NCBI RefSeq assembly: GCF_000407505.1
Contig: NZ_ASWE01000002.1
Coordinates: 310,001-374,000, forward strand
DNA: 64,000 nucleotides
Direction of reading: 5' to 3'
Origin: Enterococcus phoeniculicola ATCC BAA-412
Lineage (GTDB): Bacteria; Bacillota; Bacilli; Lactobacillales; Enterococcaceae
The translations under genes and the position numbers were made by a program. Under the pieces are notes generated by a model. The model worked only from the letters and a program-made list of their open reading frames with translations. It was not told where the DNA came from and did no database searches. This document shows, in pieces, positions 45,538 to 54,195 of the stretch (within the stretch, counting starts at the first letter, position 1; the number at the start of each line of letters is the position of its first letter).

Positions 45538-46515
45538 ATGAAAGTTTTTGATTATGAAGATATCCAATTGATTCCAAACAAATGTATCGTGAACAGTCGT
45601 TCTGAATGCGATACCACAGTTACACTTGGCAAGCACTCATTTAAAATGCCTGTTGTGCCAGCAAATATGCAAACAATTATTGATGAAAATATTGCAGAAT
45701 TTTTAGCTGAGAATGGTTATTTCTATATTATGCACCGTTTTGATGAAGCTGCTCGGATTCCTTTTATCAAGAAAATGAAAGAGCGCACGCTTATTTCTTC
45801 TATTAGTGTGGGCGTAAAAGAGGCAGAGTACGGGTTTGTAGAAGAGCTTGCCAAGTTAGGGCTAGTTCCAGATTATATAACCATTGATATTGCGCATGGA
45901 CACTCAAATTCAGTTATCTCCATGATTCAGCATATAAAAAAATTTTTACCAGAAACATTTGTCATTGCTGGTAATGTGGGGACACCAGAAGCTGTTCGTG
46001 AATTGGAAAATGCTGGGGCAGATGCAACAAAAGTTGGAATTGGACCAGGAAAAGTTTGTATCACAAAAATCAAAACAGGATTTGGTACGGGTGGTTGGCA
46101 GCTAGCCGCTTTACGCTGGTGTGCAAAAGCGGCACGTAAACCTTTGATTGCTGATGGTGGAATTCGTACGCATGGAGACATAGCAAAATCTGTTCGTTTT
46201 GGTGCAACGATGGTAATGATTGGCTCCTTATTTGCAGGACATGAAGAATCTCCTGGTGAGACAAAAGTGGAAAACGGCGTAGTTTACAAAGAATATTTTG
46301 GTAGTGCCTCTGAGTTTCAAAAAGGTGAGAAGAAAAATGTTGAAGGAAAGAAAATTTGGATTCAACATAAAGGTTCTTTAAAAGATACGTTGGTTGAAAT
46401 GCAGCAAGACTTACAGTCATCTATTTCATATGCTGGCGGACGTGATTTAGAAGCGATTCGTAAAGTGGATTATGTTGTAGTGAAAAATTCTATCTTCAAT
46501 GGAGATACGATATAA
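45538..46515 (+). CDS. guaC: GMP reductase
   Basis: The 325-residue IMPDH-fold enzyme begins at ATG 45538 behind AGGAGGAAG. It shows [12 protein letters not shown] at the start, [12 protein letters not shown], the catalytic-Cys loop [17 protein letters not shown] and [28 protein letters not shown]. It lacks CBS domains, as expected for the short GMP reductase type. It converts GMP to IMP with NADPH and links guanine salvage with the purine pathway encoded upstream. Confidence 0.96.
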   Translation: MKVFDYEDIQLIPNKCIVNSRSECDTTVTLGKHSFKMPVVPANMQTIIDENIAEFLAENGYFYIMHRFDEAARIPFIKKMKERTLISSISVGVKEAEYGFVEELAKLGLVPDYITIDIAHGHSNSVISMIQHIKKFLPETFVIAGNVGTPEAVRELENAGADATKVGIGPGKVCITKIKTGFGTGGWQLAALRWCAKAARKPLIADGGIRTHGDIAKSVRFGATMVMIGSLFAGHEESPGETKVENGVVYKEYFGSASEFQKGEKKNVEGKKIWIQHKGSLKDTLVEMQQDLQSSISYAGGRDLEAIRKVDYVVVKNSIFNGDTI

Positions 46516-46530
46516 TTCCTAGAATTTAAA

Positions 46531-46564
46531 GGCAGGATAGAAGTAATTGTTGCTTCTGTTCCAG
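46531..46564 (+). repeat. Degenerate, shortened copy 3 of the structured repeat
   Basis: GGCAGGATAGAAG (46531-46543) and GCTTCTGTTCCAG (46552-46564) correspond to the outer arms of copies 1 and 2. They pair with each other across only eight bases; the inner hairpin is missing. It lies 15 bp after guaC and could now act as a simple hairpin. Confidence 0.5.
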
Positions 46565-46669
46565 TATCCTCTACATTCGAACTACAGAGTATTTAGAAAG
46601 TTTACTGGTAAGTAACCGTTACCTGTGATACAATGAATAAAAATTAGGTAAATGAAGGAGGGAACGAGG

Positions 46670-46807
46670 ATGGCGAGCATGTCAAATAGAACATTCGAGC
46701 AATGTTTTGAAAAATATTTTATTATTTTTTGTCATGCAATCGGTTTTACTTTTGCTAACCAAGGGATTAGTGTGTCTATTTTTAGCGAAAATAAAATAAA
46801 TCGATGA
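46670..46807 (+). CDS. Upstream small reading frame (45 aa) before the ABC-F gene
   Basis: ATG 46670 has GAAGGAGGG seven bases upstream, a stronger ribosome site than most genes here. The extended -10 TGATACAAT at 46626-46634 provides a promoter. The product starts MASMSNRTFEQCFEKYF and is rich in Phe and Ile (FIIFCHAIGFTFANQG), ending NKINR. It is followed by an intrinsic terminator and then an ABC-F gene. Leader frames in this position control several ABC-F resistance genes by ribosome stalling. No named leader is recognised, so the role is inferred. Confidence 0.6.
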   Translation: MASMSNRTFEQCFEKYFIIFCHAIGFTFANQGISVSIFSENKINR

Positions 46808-46842
46808 CCATTTCAACGTTCTATTCTTATTGAATATTTAAA

Positions 46843-46882
46843 AAACAAGAGGTCACGTATTTTTGTGATTTCTTGTTTTTTT
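46843..46882 (+). terminator. Intrinsic terminator between leader frame and ABC-F gene (putative attenuator)
   Basis: AAACAAGAGGTCAC pairs with GTGATTTCTTGTTT (12 of 14), loop of eight, with a T-tract. It lies 36 bp after the leader stop codon and 30 bp before the ABC-F start, with no second promoter seen between. Read-through is therefore needed for expression. Confidence 0.85.
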
Positions 46883-46911
46883 CTTTGGAATGGTCCAAGG
46901 AGAGAACAACT

Positions 46912-48498
46912 ATGTTTATTCAGTTAAATCAAGTAACAAAAAATTATGGGGGAATTCCTGTTTTAGAGGATATTTCATTAGAAATTCATAAAGGTCATAA
47001 AATCGGTCTCATCGGAGAAAATGGTTCTGGAAAATCAACGCTCTTGAAACTAATGGTTGGAATAGAGGGGGCTGATTCCGGAACAGTGAGTAGGAAAAAG
47101 AACCTGATAATTTCTTACGTTCAACAAATGCCAAAATCTTCTAGTGAATCTGTATTTCACTATTTAATTGAGAGTTTTCCAAAAATTCAGGAAGTAAAGC
47201 AATTGCTCTCTTACTTTGAAACGTTGTTTTCAACTGGCGAAGCGATTGAGGAAAAGCAGTTGCTTCGTTATGGACAGCTTCAAGAAGAATATGAAAAAAT
47301 CGGCGGATATACGTTAGAAGACCGAATCATTTCTATGCTAAAAGGAATGAACTTTTCTCATAAAAAAGAGGCCTATTTGTCTACATTGAGTGGCGGAGAA
47401 AAAATACTTGTGGAAATGATTCGCATCCTATTAACAGAAGCAGATGTCTATTTGCTAGATGAGCCGACGAATCATCTAGACAAAGAAGCAATGGGCTGGT
47501 TGGAAAGTTTTATTAAAAATAGTAAAAAGACGTTCGTTATTGTTTCTCACGATCGCTATTTCTTGGATGAAGTCGTTCAAGAGATTTTAGAAATTGAAGA
47601 TGGAAATAGTCAATTATTTCGTGGAAATTATAGTTTTTATAAAAAAGAAAAAAGACAGCAGGAAGAAAAACTTGCAAAGGATTATGCACTCCAGCAAAAG
47701 GAAATTCAAAAAATGCAGCTGGCGATTAGACGTTATCGTCAGTGGGGAAATGAATCAGATAATGAAAAATTCTATAAAAAAGCAAAAGAACTGGAACATC
47801 GACTGGAAAAAATCCAGCGAATCAGAAAACCGATTACAGACAAGAAAACAATTCGTGGGGAGCTTATAGAGGAGAAGCGCTCTGGAAAAGAAGTCGTTTA
47901 TGTGGAAAATATTTGGAAATCTTATGATGAACAAGCTATTTTTGAAGAAGCGAACTGTAAAATTCATTGGAAAGATCGCATAAGCTTAGAAGGAAGAAAT
48001 GGTTCTGGAAAAACCACGTTTATTCAGCTTCTTTTGGGAAGTGAGCTTGTAGATGCAGGAGTTATTTCGATTGGTCCTGCAGTCTCTATTGGCTATCTAC
48101 CCCAAACAATTAGTTATAAAAATGAAGAGCAGCGCGTGCTGGATTACTTTAAAGAAGTGGAAGGAACGGAAGAAGTGTTGCGCCGTATTTTAGCGAACTA
48201 CAGTTTTTTTGGTGAAGATGTGTTTAAGCGGTTAAAAGACTTGTCAGGTGGTGAACGCGTACGACTGGAGCTTGCAAAATTGATGCAGCAATCCTTTAAT
48301 TTTCTTATTTTAGATGAACCCACCAATCATTTAGATATTACTAGCCGAGAAGAAATTGAGCAAATCATTCAGTCCTTTAACGGAACAATTTTGATCGTCT
48401 CTCATGATCGCTATTTTGTGCAAAAGATTGCAGAGAAACGTCTAACAATTAGAGATAAGCAGTTTACGGAATCATTACTTGAAAAGAAAATAGGATGA
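46912..48498 (+). CDS. ABC-F family ATPase (possible ribosome-protection protein)
   Basis: The start ATG 46912 follows CAAGGAGAG; a longer frame begins inside the terminator and is rejected. The 528-residue protein has two ABC domains and no membrane part. Domain 1 has GENGSGKST, LSGGEKILVEM and YLLDEPTNHLD. Domain 2 has GRNGSGKTT, LSGGERVRLEL and LILDEPTNHLD. The interdomain linker (RRYRQWGNESDNEKFYKKAKELEHRLEKI) is long and helical, as in proteins that reach the peptidyl-transferase centre. It is not close to Lsa, Msr or OptrA by my reading. The leader and attenuator suggest inducible expression, as in antibiotic-resistance ABC-F genes. Confidence 0.85.
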   Translation: MFIQLNQVTKNYGGIPVLEDISLEIHKGHKIGLIGENGSGKSTLLKLMVGIEGADSGTVSRKKNLIISYVQQMPKSSSESVFHYLIESFPKIQEVKQLLSYFETLFSTGEAIEEKQLLRYGQLQEEYEKIGGYTLEDRIISMLKGMNFSHKKEAYLSTLSGGEKILVEMIRILLTEADVYLLDEPTNHLDKEAMGWLESFIKNSKKTFVIVSHDRYFLDEVVQEILEIEDGNSQLFRGNYSFYKKEKRQQEEKLAKDYALQQKEIQKMQLAIRRYRQWGNESDNEKFYKKAKELEHRLEKIQRIRKPITDKKTIRGELIEEKRSGKEVVYVENIWKSYDEQAIFEEANCKIHWKDRISLEGRNGSGKTTFIQLLLGSELVDAGVISIGPAVSIGYLPQTISYKNEEQRVLDYFKEVEGTEEVLRRILANYSFFGEDVFKRLKDLSGGERVRLELAKLMQQSFNFLILDEPTNHLDITSREEIEQIIQSFNGTILIVSHDRYFVQKIAEKRLTIRDKQFTESLLEKKIG

Positions 48499-48506
48499 CA
48501 AACTAG

Positions 48507-48545
48507 CTCTTTTTCCTAATGAAAACAGGAAAAAGAGTTTTTTTA
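48507..48545 (+). terminator. Terminator of the ABC-F gene
   Basis: CTCTTTTTCCT / AGGAAAAAGAG perfect stem with a 9-base loop and T-tract. Confidence 0.95.
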
Positions 48546-48554
48546 CGATTTTAC

Positions 48555-48597
48555 TTTACCTGTCGTAGTAATCGTGCTAAACTGATTACAACGACAG
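48555..48597 (+). promoter_or_regulatory. padR promoter overlapped by a 14-bp inverted-repeat operator
   Basis: -35 TTTACC (48555-48560), 17 bases, -10 TAAACT (48578-48583). CTGTCGTAGTAATC (48560-48573) and GATTACAACGACAG (48584-48597) are complementary at 13 of 14 positions and flank the -10. A third partial copy (ACGTAGTAATA) follows. Binding of a dimeric PadR here would block its own promoter. Confidence 0.8.
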
Positions 48598-48621
48598 ACG
48601 TAGTAATAAAGGAGGGGCAAA

Positions 48622-48939
48622 ATGATTTCCAGTGATGGTATTCGCGGATATAATGACACCATTCTTTTGTCCATCTTATCTGAGGGAGACTCTTATGGCT
48701 ATGCAATTTCAAAGAGAATTCGAGAGGTCTCAAATGAAATGTATGTCATCAAAGAAACGACTTTATATTCTGCTTTTACTCGATTAGAAAAAAATGGGTA
48801 TATCAAATCTTTTCCGGGAGCTGTGACACACGGGAAAAAACGAACATATTACCGAATTACTGATGCGGGAAAAGAATATTTAACAAGTAAAAAAGAAGAG
48901 TGGTCACTAACCAAAGATGTAGTCGACCGATTTATTTAG
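48622..48939 (+). CDS. PadR-family transcriptional regulator
   Basis: The 105-residue winged-helix protein starts at ATG 48622 behind AAAGGAGGGG. It shows ILLSILSEGDSYGYAISKRI, the recognition region ETTLYSAFTRLEKNGYIKSF and the wing KKRTYYRITDAGKEYL, standard for short (subfamily 2) PadR proteins. It probably represses its own operon through the operator upstream, and so controls the membrane protein gene that follows after 12 bp. Confidence 0.92.
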   Translation: MISSDGIRGYNDTILLSILSEGDSYGYAISKRIREVSNEMYVIKETTLYSAFTRLEKNGYIKSFPGAVTHGKKRTYYRITDAGKEYLTSKKEEWSLTKDVVDRFI

Positions 48940-48951
48940 GAGGAGAAAAAG

Positions 48952-49926
48952 ATGGATACAATAAAAACATATATGGATGGATTATTCTTAGCTATTCCAG
49001 AAACCGCAGAAAGTAGACAGCTAAAAACAGATTTACTCGCAAATATGGAAGATCGATATTTGGAATTAATCGAAGAAGGCAAAAGTGAAAATGAAGCAGT
49101 GGGTACAACAATTTCTGAATTTGGCTCTATAGACGAGCTGTTGGCAGAGTTGCATGTGGAAACAAAACCGAAGTATGAAGAAGAATTTCTTTTTGGAGAG
49201 CCTATTGATGTTATCGAAACCCAGCAGTATTTAGAGGTTAGAAAAAGAGCATCATTGATGATTGCAAGCGGAGTGGGACTGATTATCTCAGGTGTCGCTA
49301 TATTAATTTTACTGGGTACACTTGGTATTGAGATGATGGGCGTATTTCTCTTATTTCTCTCAATCGCAATTGCTGTCGGATTATTCATTACCGGGGGAAT
49401 GACTTTTTCTAAAATCAATAAAGAGTTTGATGACCGCTATATTTCGTCTGAAACGGTTGACTTTGTGAAGCAGGAAAAAGCTAAGTATCAGCGTTCCTTT
49501 GCATTGAGTTTGGTCTTAGGGATTGGTCTTTGTATTTTATCTTTTGGTCCAGTGATTATGTTTGAACTGTTTGCACCTTATGGCGGGAACTCAGGCAGAG
49601 GGGCAGCAGCAATGTTTTTCATGATTGCACTAGGTGTGACGCTAATTATCTATGGTGGAACAATCCAGGGAGGCTTCACTAAATTTTTAGCGGAACGAAT
49701 ATTTATTGCAGATGAGGATGAATTAGGTCCGCAGGCAAAAAAGCAAAAAAACCATTCACCCGCATTTAGTTTTATTGCTGGTATCTACTGGCCAGCAGCA
49801 ACAGTTGTTTTCTTTTTGTGGGGATTTTCTGGAATTGCAGGTGGATGGGCGACAAGCTGGTTGACTTTTGTTATTGCAAGTGGTGTATTTAATGCCATTC
49901 GTGGAGCTTTTGGTGTAAGAGATTAA
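48952..49926 (+). CDS. HAAS/DUF1700-type membrane protein cotranscribed with padR
   Basis: The 324-residue protein starts at ATG 48952 behind TAGGAGGAG. Residues 1-65 form a HAAS-like helical domain (MDTIKTYMDGLFLAI...LLANMEDRYLELIEEGKSENEAV...FGSIDELLAEL), the part that typically accompanies PadR regulators. About six or seven membrane spans follow from residue 100 on, including IASGVGLIISGVAILILLG and SLVLGIGLCILSFGPVIMF. The function is unknown; PadR/HAAS pairs are often induced by envelope stress (general knowledge, applied by inference). Confidence 0.82.
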   Translation: MDTIKTYMDGLFLAIPETAESRQLKTDLLANMEDRYLELIEEGKSENEAVGTTISEFGSIDELLAELHVETKPKYEEEFLFGEPIDVIETQQYLEVRKRASLMIASGVGLIISGVAILILLGTLGIEMMGVFLLFLSIAIAVGLFITGGMTFSKINKEFDDRYISSETVDFVKQEKAKYQRSFALSLVLGIGLCILSFGPVIMFELFAPYGGNSGRGAAAMFFMIALGVTLIIYGGTIQGGFTKFLAERIFIADEDELGPQAKKQKNHSPAFSFIAGIYWPAATVVFFLWGFSGIAGGWATSWLTFVIASGVFNAIRGAFGVRD

Positions 49927-49934
49927 TCAATAAT

Positions 49935-49973
49935 GGGACTTTTGCGAAAAGAAATGCAAAGGTCTCTTTTTCT
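49935..49973 (+). terminator. Terminator of the padR operon
   Basis: GACTTTTGC pairs with GCAAAGGTC (one G-U pair), loop of ten bases, then CTCTTTTTC. Confidence 0.8.
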
Positions 49974-50026
49974 TGTTTCATCCATGGTAGAATGAAGTAG
50001 ATTAGAATAAGAAAGTAGGGAGTTTC

Positions 50027-51163
50027 TTGAAAAAAATACATGTTTTATCTATATTTGGAACAAGACCTGAAGCGATTAAAATGGCCCCATTGGTAAATGC
50101 GCTAGCAAAGGATTCTCGATTTGAGGCAAAAGTCGCAGTGACTGCGCAGCACAGAGAAATGCTTGATCAGGTGATGGCGGTATTTAATCTTGTTCCTGAT
50201 TATGATTTAAATATTATGAAGGCTGGACAAACGTTGACAGATATCACCAGCCGAGTTCTAACAGAGCTGAAGCCGGTATTAGAAGAAGCAAAGCCAGATA
50301 TTGTTCTTGTTCACGGAGATACGACTACGGCTTATGCCTCTGCAACAGCCGCTTTTTATCAACAAATAGCAGTAGGACACGTGGAAGCTGGATTGAGAAC
50401 GTGGAATAAATGGTCTCCGTTTCCAGAAGAAATGAATCGCCAGCTCATTGATGTGTTGAGTGACTTATATTTTGCTCCAACAAAAACAAGTGAAGAAAAT
50501 TTATTAAAAGAAAATCATCCGAAAAAAGCGATTTTTATTACAGGAAATACAGCGATTGATGCGATGAAATATACTGTTTCAAAAACCTATGACCATCCTG
50601 AGTTGCCGAAAGATTTAGACGGAAAAAAATTGATTTTAGTAACGATGCATCGTAGAGAAAATTTAGGGGAAGCAATGCGTTCCGTTTTTCGTAGTATTCG
50701 AAAAATCGCACAGGAACATTCGGAAGTAGAAGTGGTGTTCCCAATGCATAAAAATCCTCAAGTAAGAAAAGAAGCGCAGGAAATTCTTGGTGAACTTGCC
50801 AATGTTCATTTAATCGAACCGTTGGATGTTGTAGACTTTCACAATTTTGCTGCGAGAAGCTATTTAATACTGACTGATTCTGGGGGAGTCCAAGAAGAAG
50901 CGCCTTCTCTAGGTGTTCCAGTGCTGGTACTTCGAGATACAACGGAGCGTCCTGAGGGAGTGGAAGCAGGAACACTAAAAATGATTGGGACAGAAGAAAC
51001 TACAGTATACGAGGAAACCTTACGCTTGCTTGATCCTGTAGCACACGAAACAATGTCAAAAGCAGCGAATCCTTATGGTGATGGGGAAGCTAGTCGTCGT
51101 ATTTTAGATGCAATTGCTTATCACTTTGATGAAACACAACCAAAACCAGAAAGTTTTCAATAA
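50027..51163 (+). CDS. wecB: UDP-N-acetylglucosamine 2-epimerase (non-hydrolysing)
   Basis: The 378-residue enzyme starts with TTG 50027 behind GTAGGGAG. Motifs are VLSIFGTRPEAIKMAPL, VTAQHREMLDQV, VHGDTTTAYASATAAFYQQI, VGHVEAGLRT, MHRRENLGE and LTDSGGVQEEAPSLGVPVLVLRDTTERPE. It interconverts UDP-GlcNAc and UDP-ManNAc in the cytoplasm to supply wall teichoic acid linkage units or other ManNAc glycans (called MnaA in Bacillus). It is a single gene ended by a bidirectional terminator. Confidence 0.95.
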   Translation: MKKIHVLSIFGTRPEAIKMAPLVNALAKDSRFEAKVAVTAQHREMLDQVMAVFNLVPDYDLNIMKAGQTLTDITSRVLTELKPVLEEAKPDIVLVHGDTTTAYASATAAFYQQIAVGHVEAGLRTWNKWSPFPEEMNRQLIDVLSDLYFAPTKTSEENLLKENHPKKAIFITGNTAIDAMKYTVSKTYDHPELPKDLDGKKLILVTMHRRENLGEAMRSVFRSIRKIAQEHSEVEVVFPMHKNPQVRKEAQEILGELANVHLIEPLDVVDFHNFAARSYLILTDSGGVQEEAPSLGVPVLVLRDTTERPEGVEAGTLKMIGTEETTVYEETLRLLDPVAHETMSKAANPYGDGEASRRILDAIAYHFDETQPKPESFQ

Positions 51164-51173
51164 ATAAACTAAA

Positions 51174-51249
51174 AAACAGAGAGGTTTGCCACCTGTAAGA
51201 AAGGGAAAAGTAACGCTTTTCTTACGGTTGAACCTACTCTGTTTTTTTG
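51174..51249. terminator. Long bidirectional terminator between wecB and pdxU
   Basis: AACAGAG-AGGTT ... AACCT-CTCTGTT encloses a second perfect segment, GTAAGAAA with TTTCTTAC. A- and T-tracts flank it, so it serves the convergent genes on both sides. Confidence 0.9.
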
Positions 51250-51282
51250 TTAACTCTAGTGTAGAAATTTTTTCCGACTCAA

Positions 51283-51819
51283 CTAGACTGTGTGGAAAAT
51301 CGCATCCATTCCTTTTTTTAAAGGGAAGTAAGCAAGTGAAACAATTACCATGGTAATACAAACATTGATGAGCGTCGCGGGTAATTTTGTCAGTGCACCT
51401 GTAAAGGCAACAGACCAATCGGCACCCATAAAGAAGTTCATTCCTGTATTTTTTAGTTGAGTCATGACAATTTTTGCTGCACCAGTTCCTGCACCAATAA
51501 TCAGCAGCTGCCAAATAGCAGTGGGTTTCTTTTTAAAAGCTGCAAAGAGCAAATAAGCAACACCGCCAACAATCAGACTTTCAATCAAAAAGTAAGGAGC
51601 TTCAGTTATATAGCCACTAAAACTATCAAAAATAGCAAATCCTAAACCTGCAGCAAGTGCTCCTTTGTATCCGATTAACAAAACTGCAAGTAAGAGTACC
51701 GCGTTTCCTAAATGAACAAATGCACCTGGAAAGGGAATGCGAATGGTCGTACCAATCATAGTGAGTGCAGCAAATAAGGCGATTTGTACAAGACTTTGAA
51801 TAGAGGGTTGTTTTTTCAT
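51283..51819 (-). CDS. pdxU: ECF transporter S component, probable vitamin B6 (PdxU-like)
   Basis: The 178-residue membrane protein starts at an ATG behind AGGAG. It has five or six spans and the S-component N-terminal motif (QIALFAALTMIGTTIRIPFPGAFVHLGN). It would bind a vitamin and use shared EcfAA'T subunits encoded elsewhere. The substrate is inferred from context: it lies 10 bp after pdxK and opposite a PdxR-type regulator, the arrangement predicted for pyridoxine-family transporters in lactic acid bacteria. A thiamin-precursor role is an alternative, given the kinase's ThiD relationship. Confidence 0.78.
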   Translation of the reverse strand: MKKQPSIQSLVQIALFAALTMIGTTIRIPFPGAFVHLGNAVLLLAVLLIGYKGALAAGLGFAIFDSFSGYITEAPYFLIESLIVGGVAYLLFAAFKKKPTAIWQLLIIGAGTGAAKIVMTQLKNTGMNFFMGADWSVAFTGALTKLPATLINVCITMVIVSLAYFPLKKGMDAIFHTV

Positions 51820-51829
51820 AATAGACTCC

Positions 51830-52648
51830 TTATATCATTCGATTTTCAGCATGATTGTAGGCGCCATGCCAGACATGACCAAGATAAGGATTAATTTTTA
51901 TTCCTTGCTGAATCGCCGCACGAACAAAATCTTTTGCTAATTTGACTGATTTTTCAACTGAAAGCCCTTTTGCTAAGCCAGCAGTAATAGCCGCAGCGAA
52001 TGTACAACCAGCCCCATGGTTGTAGTCTGTTGGAATCAACTCATTTTCCAAAATTTCAAACTGCTGTCCGTCAAAGTAAATGTCTACTGCTTTGTCTAAG
52101 CCAAGGCGATGTCCTCCTTTGATTACTACATGCTTAGGTCCTCGTAAAGCAATTAATTTTGCCGCTTTTTTCATCTGTTCAATAGAAGTTAAGTCCCCTA
52201 ACTCAGAAAGAATTCCTGCTTCGACTAAGTTTGGCGTGGTAATGGTTGCTTTGGGTAGAAGAAGCCTTGTCATGGCTTCAACGTTTTCAGGTTGCAGCAA
52301 CTCGCTGGTCCCTTTGCATGCTATGACAGGATCAATCACGATATTTTCCATTTGATAGGTATCGATTACTTGACGTGTCGCTTCGATAGCGCCTGTTGTT
52401 CCCAGCATTCCAGTTTTCAGGGCATCTAATTTTCCACCTGTAAAAATCGTTTTTAATTGTTTTTCAACTATTTCTGGATCAATCGGTGTTACAGTGTGTG
52501 ACCATCCTTCATCGGGATTCATCGTCACAATGCTTGTTAATGCAGAAAATCCAAATGTTCCGTATTCTTGAAATGTTTTTAAATCCGCTTGAATTCCAGC
52601 GCCACCACTAGAATCAGAGCCAGCTATTGTTACTACTTTTTTTATCAT
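51830..52648 (-). CDS. pdxK: Pyridoxine/pyridoxal kinase of the ThiD-like family
   Basis: The ATG at 52648 (complement 52646-52648) is chosen, nine bases after GGAGG; the longer frame runs through the divergent promoter region. The 272-residue ribokinase-fold protein has IAGSDSSGGAGIQADLKTF, IVIDPVIACKGTSELL and the anion-hole motif YNHGAGCTFAAAITAGLAKG. ThiD-like kinases of Firmicutes can phosphorylate pyridoxal and pyridoxine, HMP, or both. With the ECF gene and the MocR regulator next to it, B6 salvage is the better fit; no thi genes are nearby. Confidence 0.85.
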   Translation of the reverse strand: MIKKVVTIAGSDSSGGAGIQADLKTFQEYGTFGFSALTSIVTMNPDEGWSHTVTPIDPEIVEKQLKTIFTGGKLDALKTGMLGTTGAIEATRQVIDTYQMENIVIDPVIACKGTSELLQPENVEAMTRLLLPKATITTPNLVEAGILSELGDLTSIEQMKKAAKLIALRGPKHVVIKGGHRLGLDKAVDIYFDGQQFEILENELIPTDYNHGAGCTFAAAITAGLAKGLSVEKSVKLAKDFVRAAIQQGIKINPYLGHVWHGAYNHAENRMI

Positions 52649-52684
52649 AAATGAGTTCCTCCGTAATATTGTATGAATAAACAT

Positions 52685-52746
52685 AGTATACGTGACTCCG
52701 GGTTTGACAAAAACAGCCAATTGGATTATTTTTAACTCATCCAATT
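52685..52746. promoter_or_regulatory. Divergent pdxR / pdxK control region
   Basis: Towards pdxR: -35 TTGACA (52704-52709), 17 bases, -10 TATTTT (52727-52732). The inverted repeat AATTGGAT (52719-52726) / ATCCAATT (52739-52746) brackets that -10. Towards pdxK, on the minus strand, TTGTCA overlaps the same -35 bases, and AGTATA at 52685-52690 gives a TATACT -10-like element. This back-to-back layout fits control of both directions by PdxR. Confidence 0.6.
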
Positions 52747-52770
52747 ATCGGTATGAAGGAGGAGACGAGA

Positions 52771-54195
52771 ATGTGGGAGAAAATAAGGAAAAAAGAAAAA
52801 GCTGCCTATATCCAAATCATGGAGCAAGTAACTGAACAGATAAGAAAAGGAAATCTTCAAGGAGGAGAACGATTGCCTTCTGAAAGAAAACTCGCTGAAT
52901 TATTTGGTGTGAACCGAACTACGGTCGTTCGTTCATTAGAAGAGTTAACAAGTATGGGGGTATTGATACGTAAACAAGGCAGCGGTACTTTTGTGAATGA
53001 AGAAAAATGGGGTGTATATTCTGAGCCTAGAATTGATTGGCGAAATTATCTTTCCCAATCCTTGTTATTTGAAGAAGATTCATTTCTTAGTGAATTTCAA
53101 GAGAGAAAGAATCAAAAACAGTTACTAGATGTATTTTCAGGCGAACTACCGACAGCCCTTATTCCATCATTTGACTTTCCGCCGTTTTCGTGGAATAAAA
53201 TGGTCTCTGAAGAAATCAATCAAGATGAACTAGGCTATCTTCCTTTACGTGAAGCCATTAATCAGTTAATCAAAACAATGTATGACTATGCTCCAAAGCG
53301 AGAAGAAACATTGATTACTGCAGGTGGGCAACAGGGAGTCTTTTTAATTTTACAGACACTGCTGTCTTCGGGTGAGTCAGTAGCAGTTGAAGCCCCCTCC
53401 TTTTTTTATCAATTGCCAATGTTTCAAGCCGCTGGTGTTCGCCTGTTTGGTGTTCCTATGGATGATGAGGGAATGCAGGTAGATGCGTTAGAAGAAATGA
53501 TTCTGGCAAAAAAAATCAAGATGGTGATGGTGAACCCTAACTTTCAAAATCCAACTGGAACGGTGATGAGTTTAGCTAGAAGAAAAGCGTTAATTGCCCT
53601 TTGTCGAAGCTACCATATTCCAATAGTAGAAGATGATGTTTTTGCTGAGTTGTCCTATAATAAACTAACACTTCCAACGTTAAAGAAACTCGATCCAGAA
53701 AATGTGCTATATATCGGTTCTTTTTCAAAAATTCTAGGAAATACGACGAGAATTGGCTGGATTTGTGCACCAAATCATGTGCTTAGATCCTTAATAAAAG
53801 CTAGAAAGACAATGGATTTTTCTGTGAGTATAATTCCTCAGGTACTCGCTTATTGGGCGTTATCTGATGAAAGTTATGAAAAAAAATTAAATCAATTAGG
53901 AAACCAACTTCATACACAAGCTAATGAATTTCAGCAATGGCTAAATCATCAATCCTTTTGGCATGGTCGGGCGCCAGAAGGAGGGTATTATTCTTGGCTG
54001 ACATGGAACGGAAAACCCTTAACTAAGAGTCTTGCAAAACAAATGCTGTCTCTAGGAATAGCCGCTGGACCGGCTTATCTTTACGGGAGCAAAGACAATG
54101 GTCTGCGAATAAATGTTAGCCGAATTCATCAAAAAAACTTTAAAGAGTTCGTAAAGAAAATGGATAGTTTAGAGCAGTTACTGAAAGTTAAATAA
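52771..54195 (+). CDS. pdxR: MocR/GntR-type regulator of vitamin B6 salvage (PdxR-like)
   Basis: ATG 52771, seven bases after AAGGAGGA, is preferred to the ATG at 52753. The 474-residue protein has an N-terminal GntR winged helix (GGERLPSERKLAELFGVNRTTVVRSLEELTSMGVL) and a C-terminal class-I aminotransferase-like domain (ITAGGQQGVFLILQTLL; VNPNFQNPTG; PLP lysine at Lys320 in GSFSKILGNTTRIGW). PdxR proteins sense PLP through that lysine. Divergence from pdxK-pdxU supports this target. No clear terminator follows. Confidence 0.87.
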   Translation: MWEKIRKKEKAAYIQIMEQVTEQIRKGNLQGGERLPSERKLAELFGVNRTTVVRSLEELTSMGVLIRKQGSGTFVNEEKWGVYSEPRIDWRNYLSQSLLFEEDSFLSEFQERKNQKQLLDVFSGELPTALIPSFDFPPFSWNKMVSEEINQDELGYLPLREAINQLIKTMYDYAPKREETLITAGGQQGVFLILQTLLSSGESVAVEAPSFFYQLPMFQAAGVRLFGVPMDDEGMQVDALEEMILAKKIKMVMVNPNFQNPTGTVMSLARRKALIALCRSYHIPIVEDDVFAELSYNKLTLPTLKKLDPENVLYIGSFSKILGNTTRIGWICAPNHVLRSLIKARKTMDFSVSIIPQVLAYWALSDESYEKKLNQLGNQLHTQANEFQQWLNHQSFWHGRAPEGGYYSWLTWNGKPLTKSLAKQMLSLGIAAGPAYLYGSKDNGLRINVSRIHQKNFKEFVKKMDSLEQLLKVK

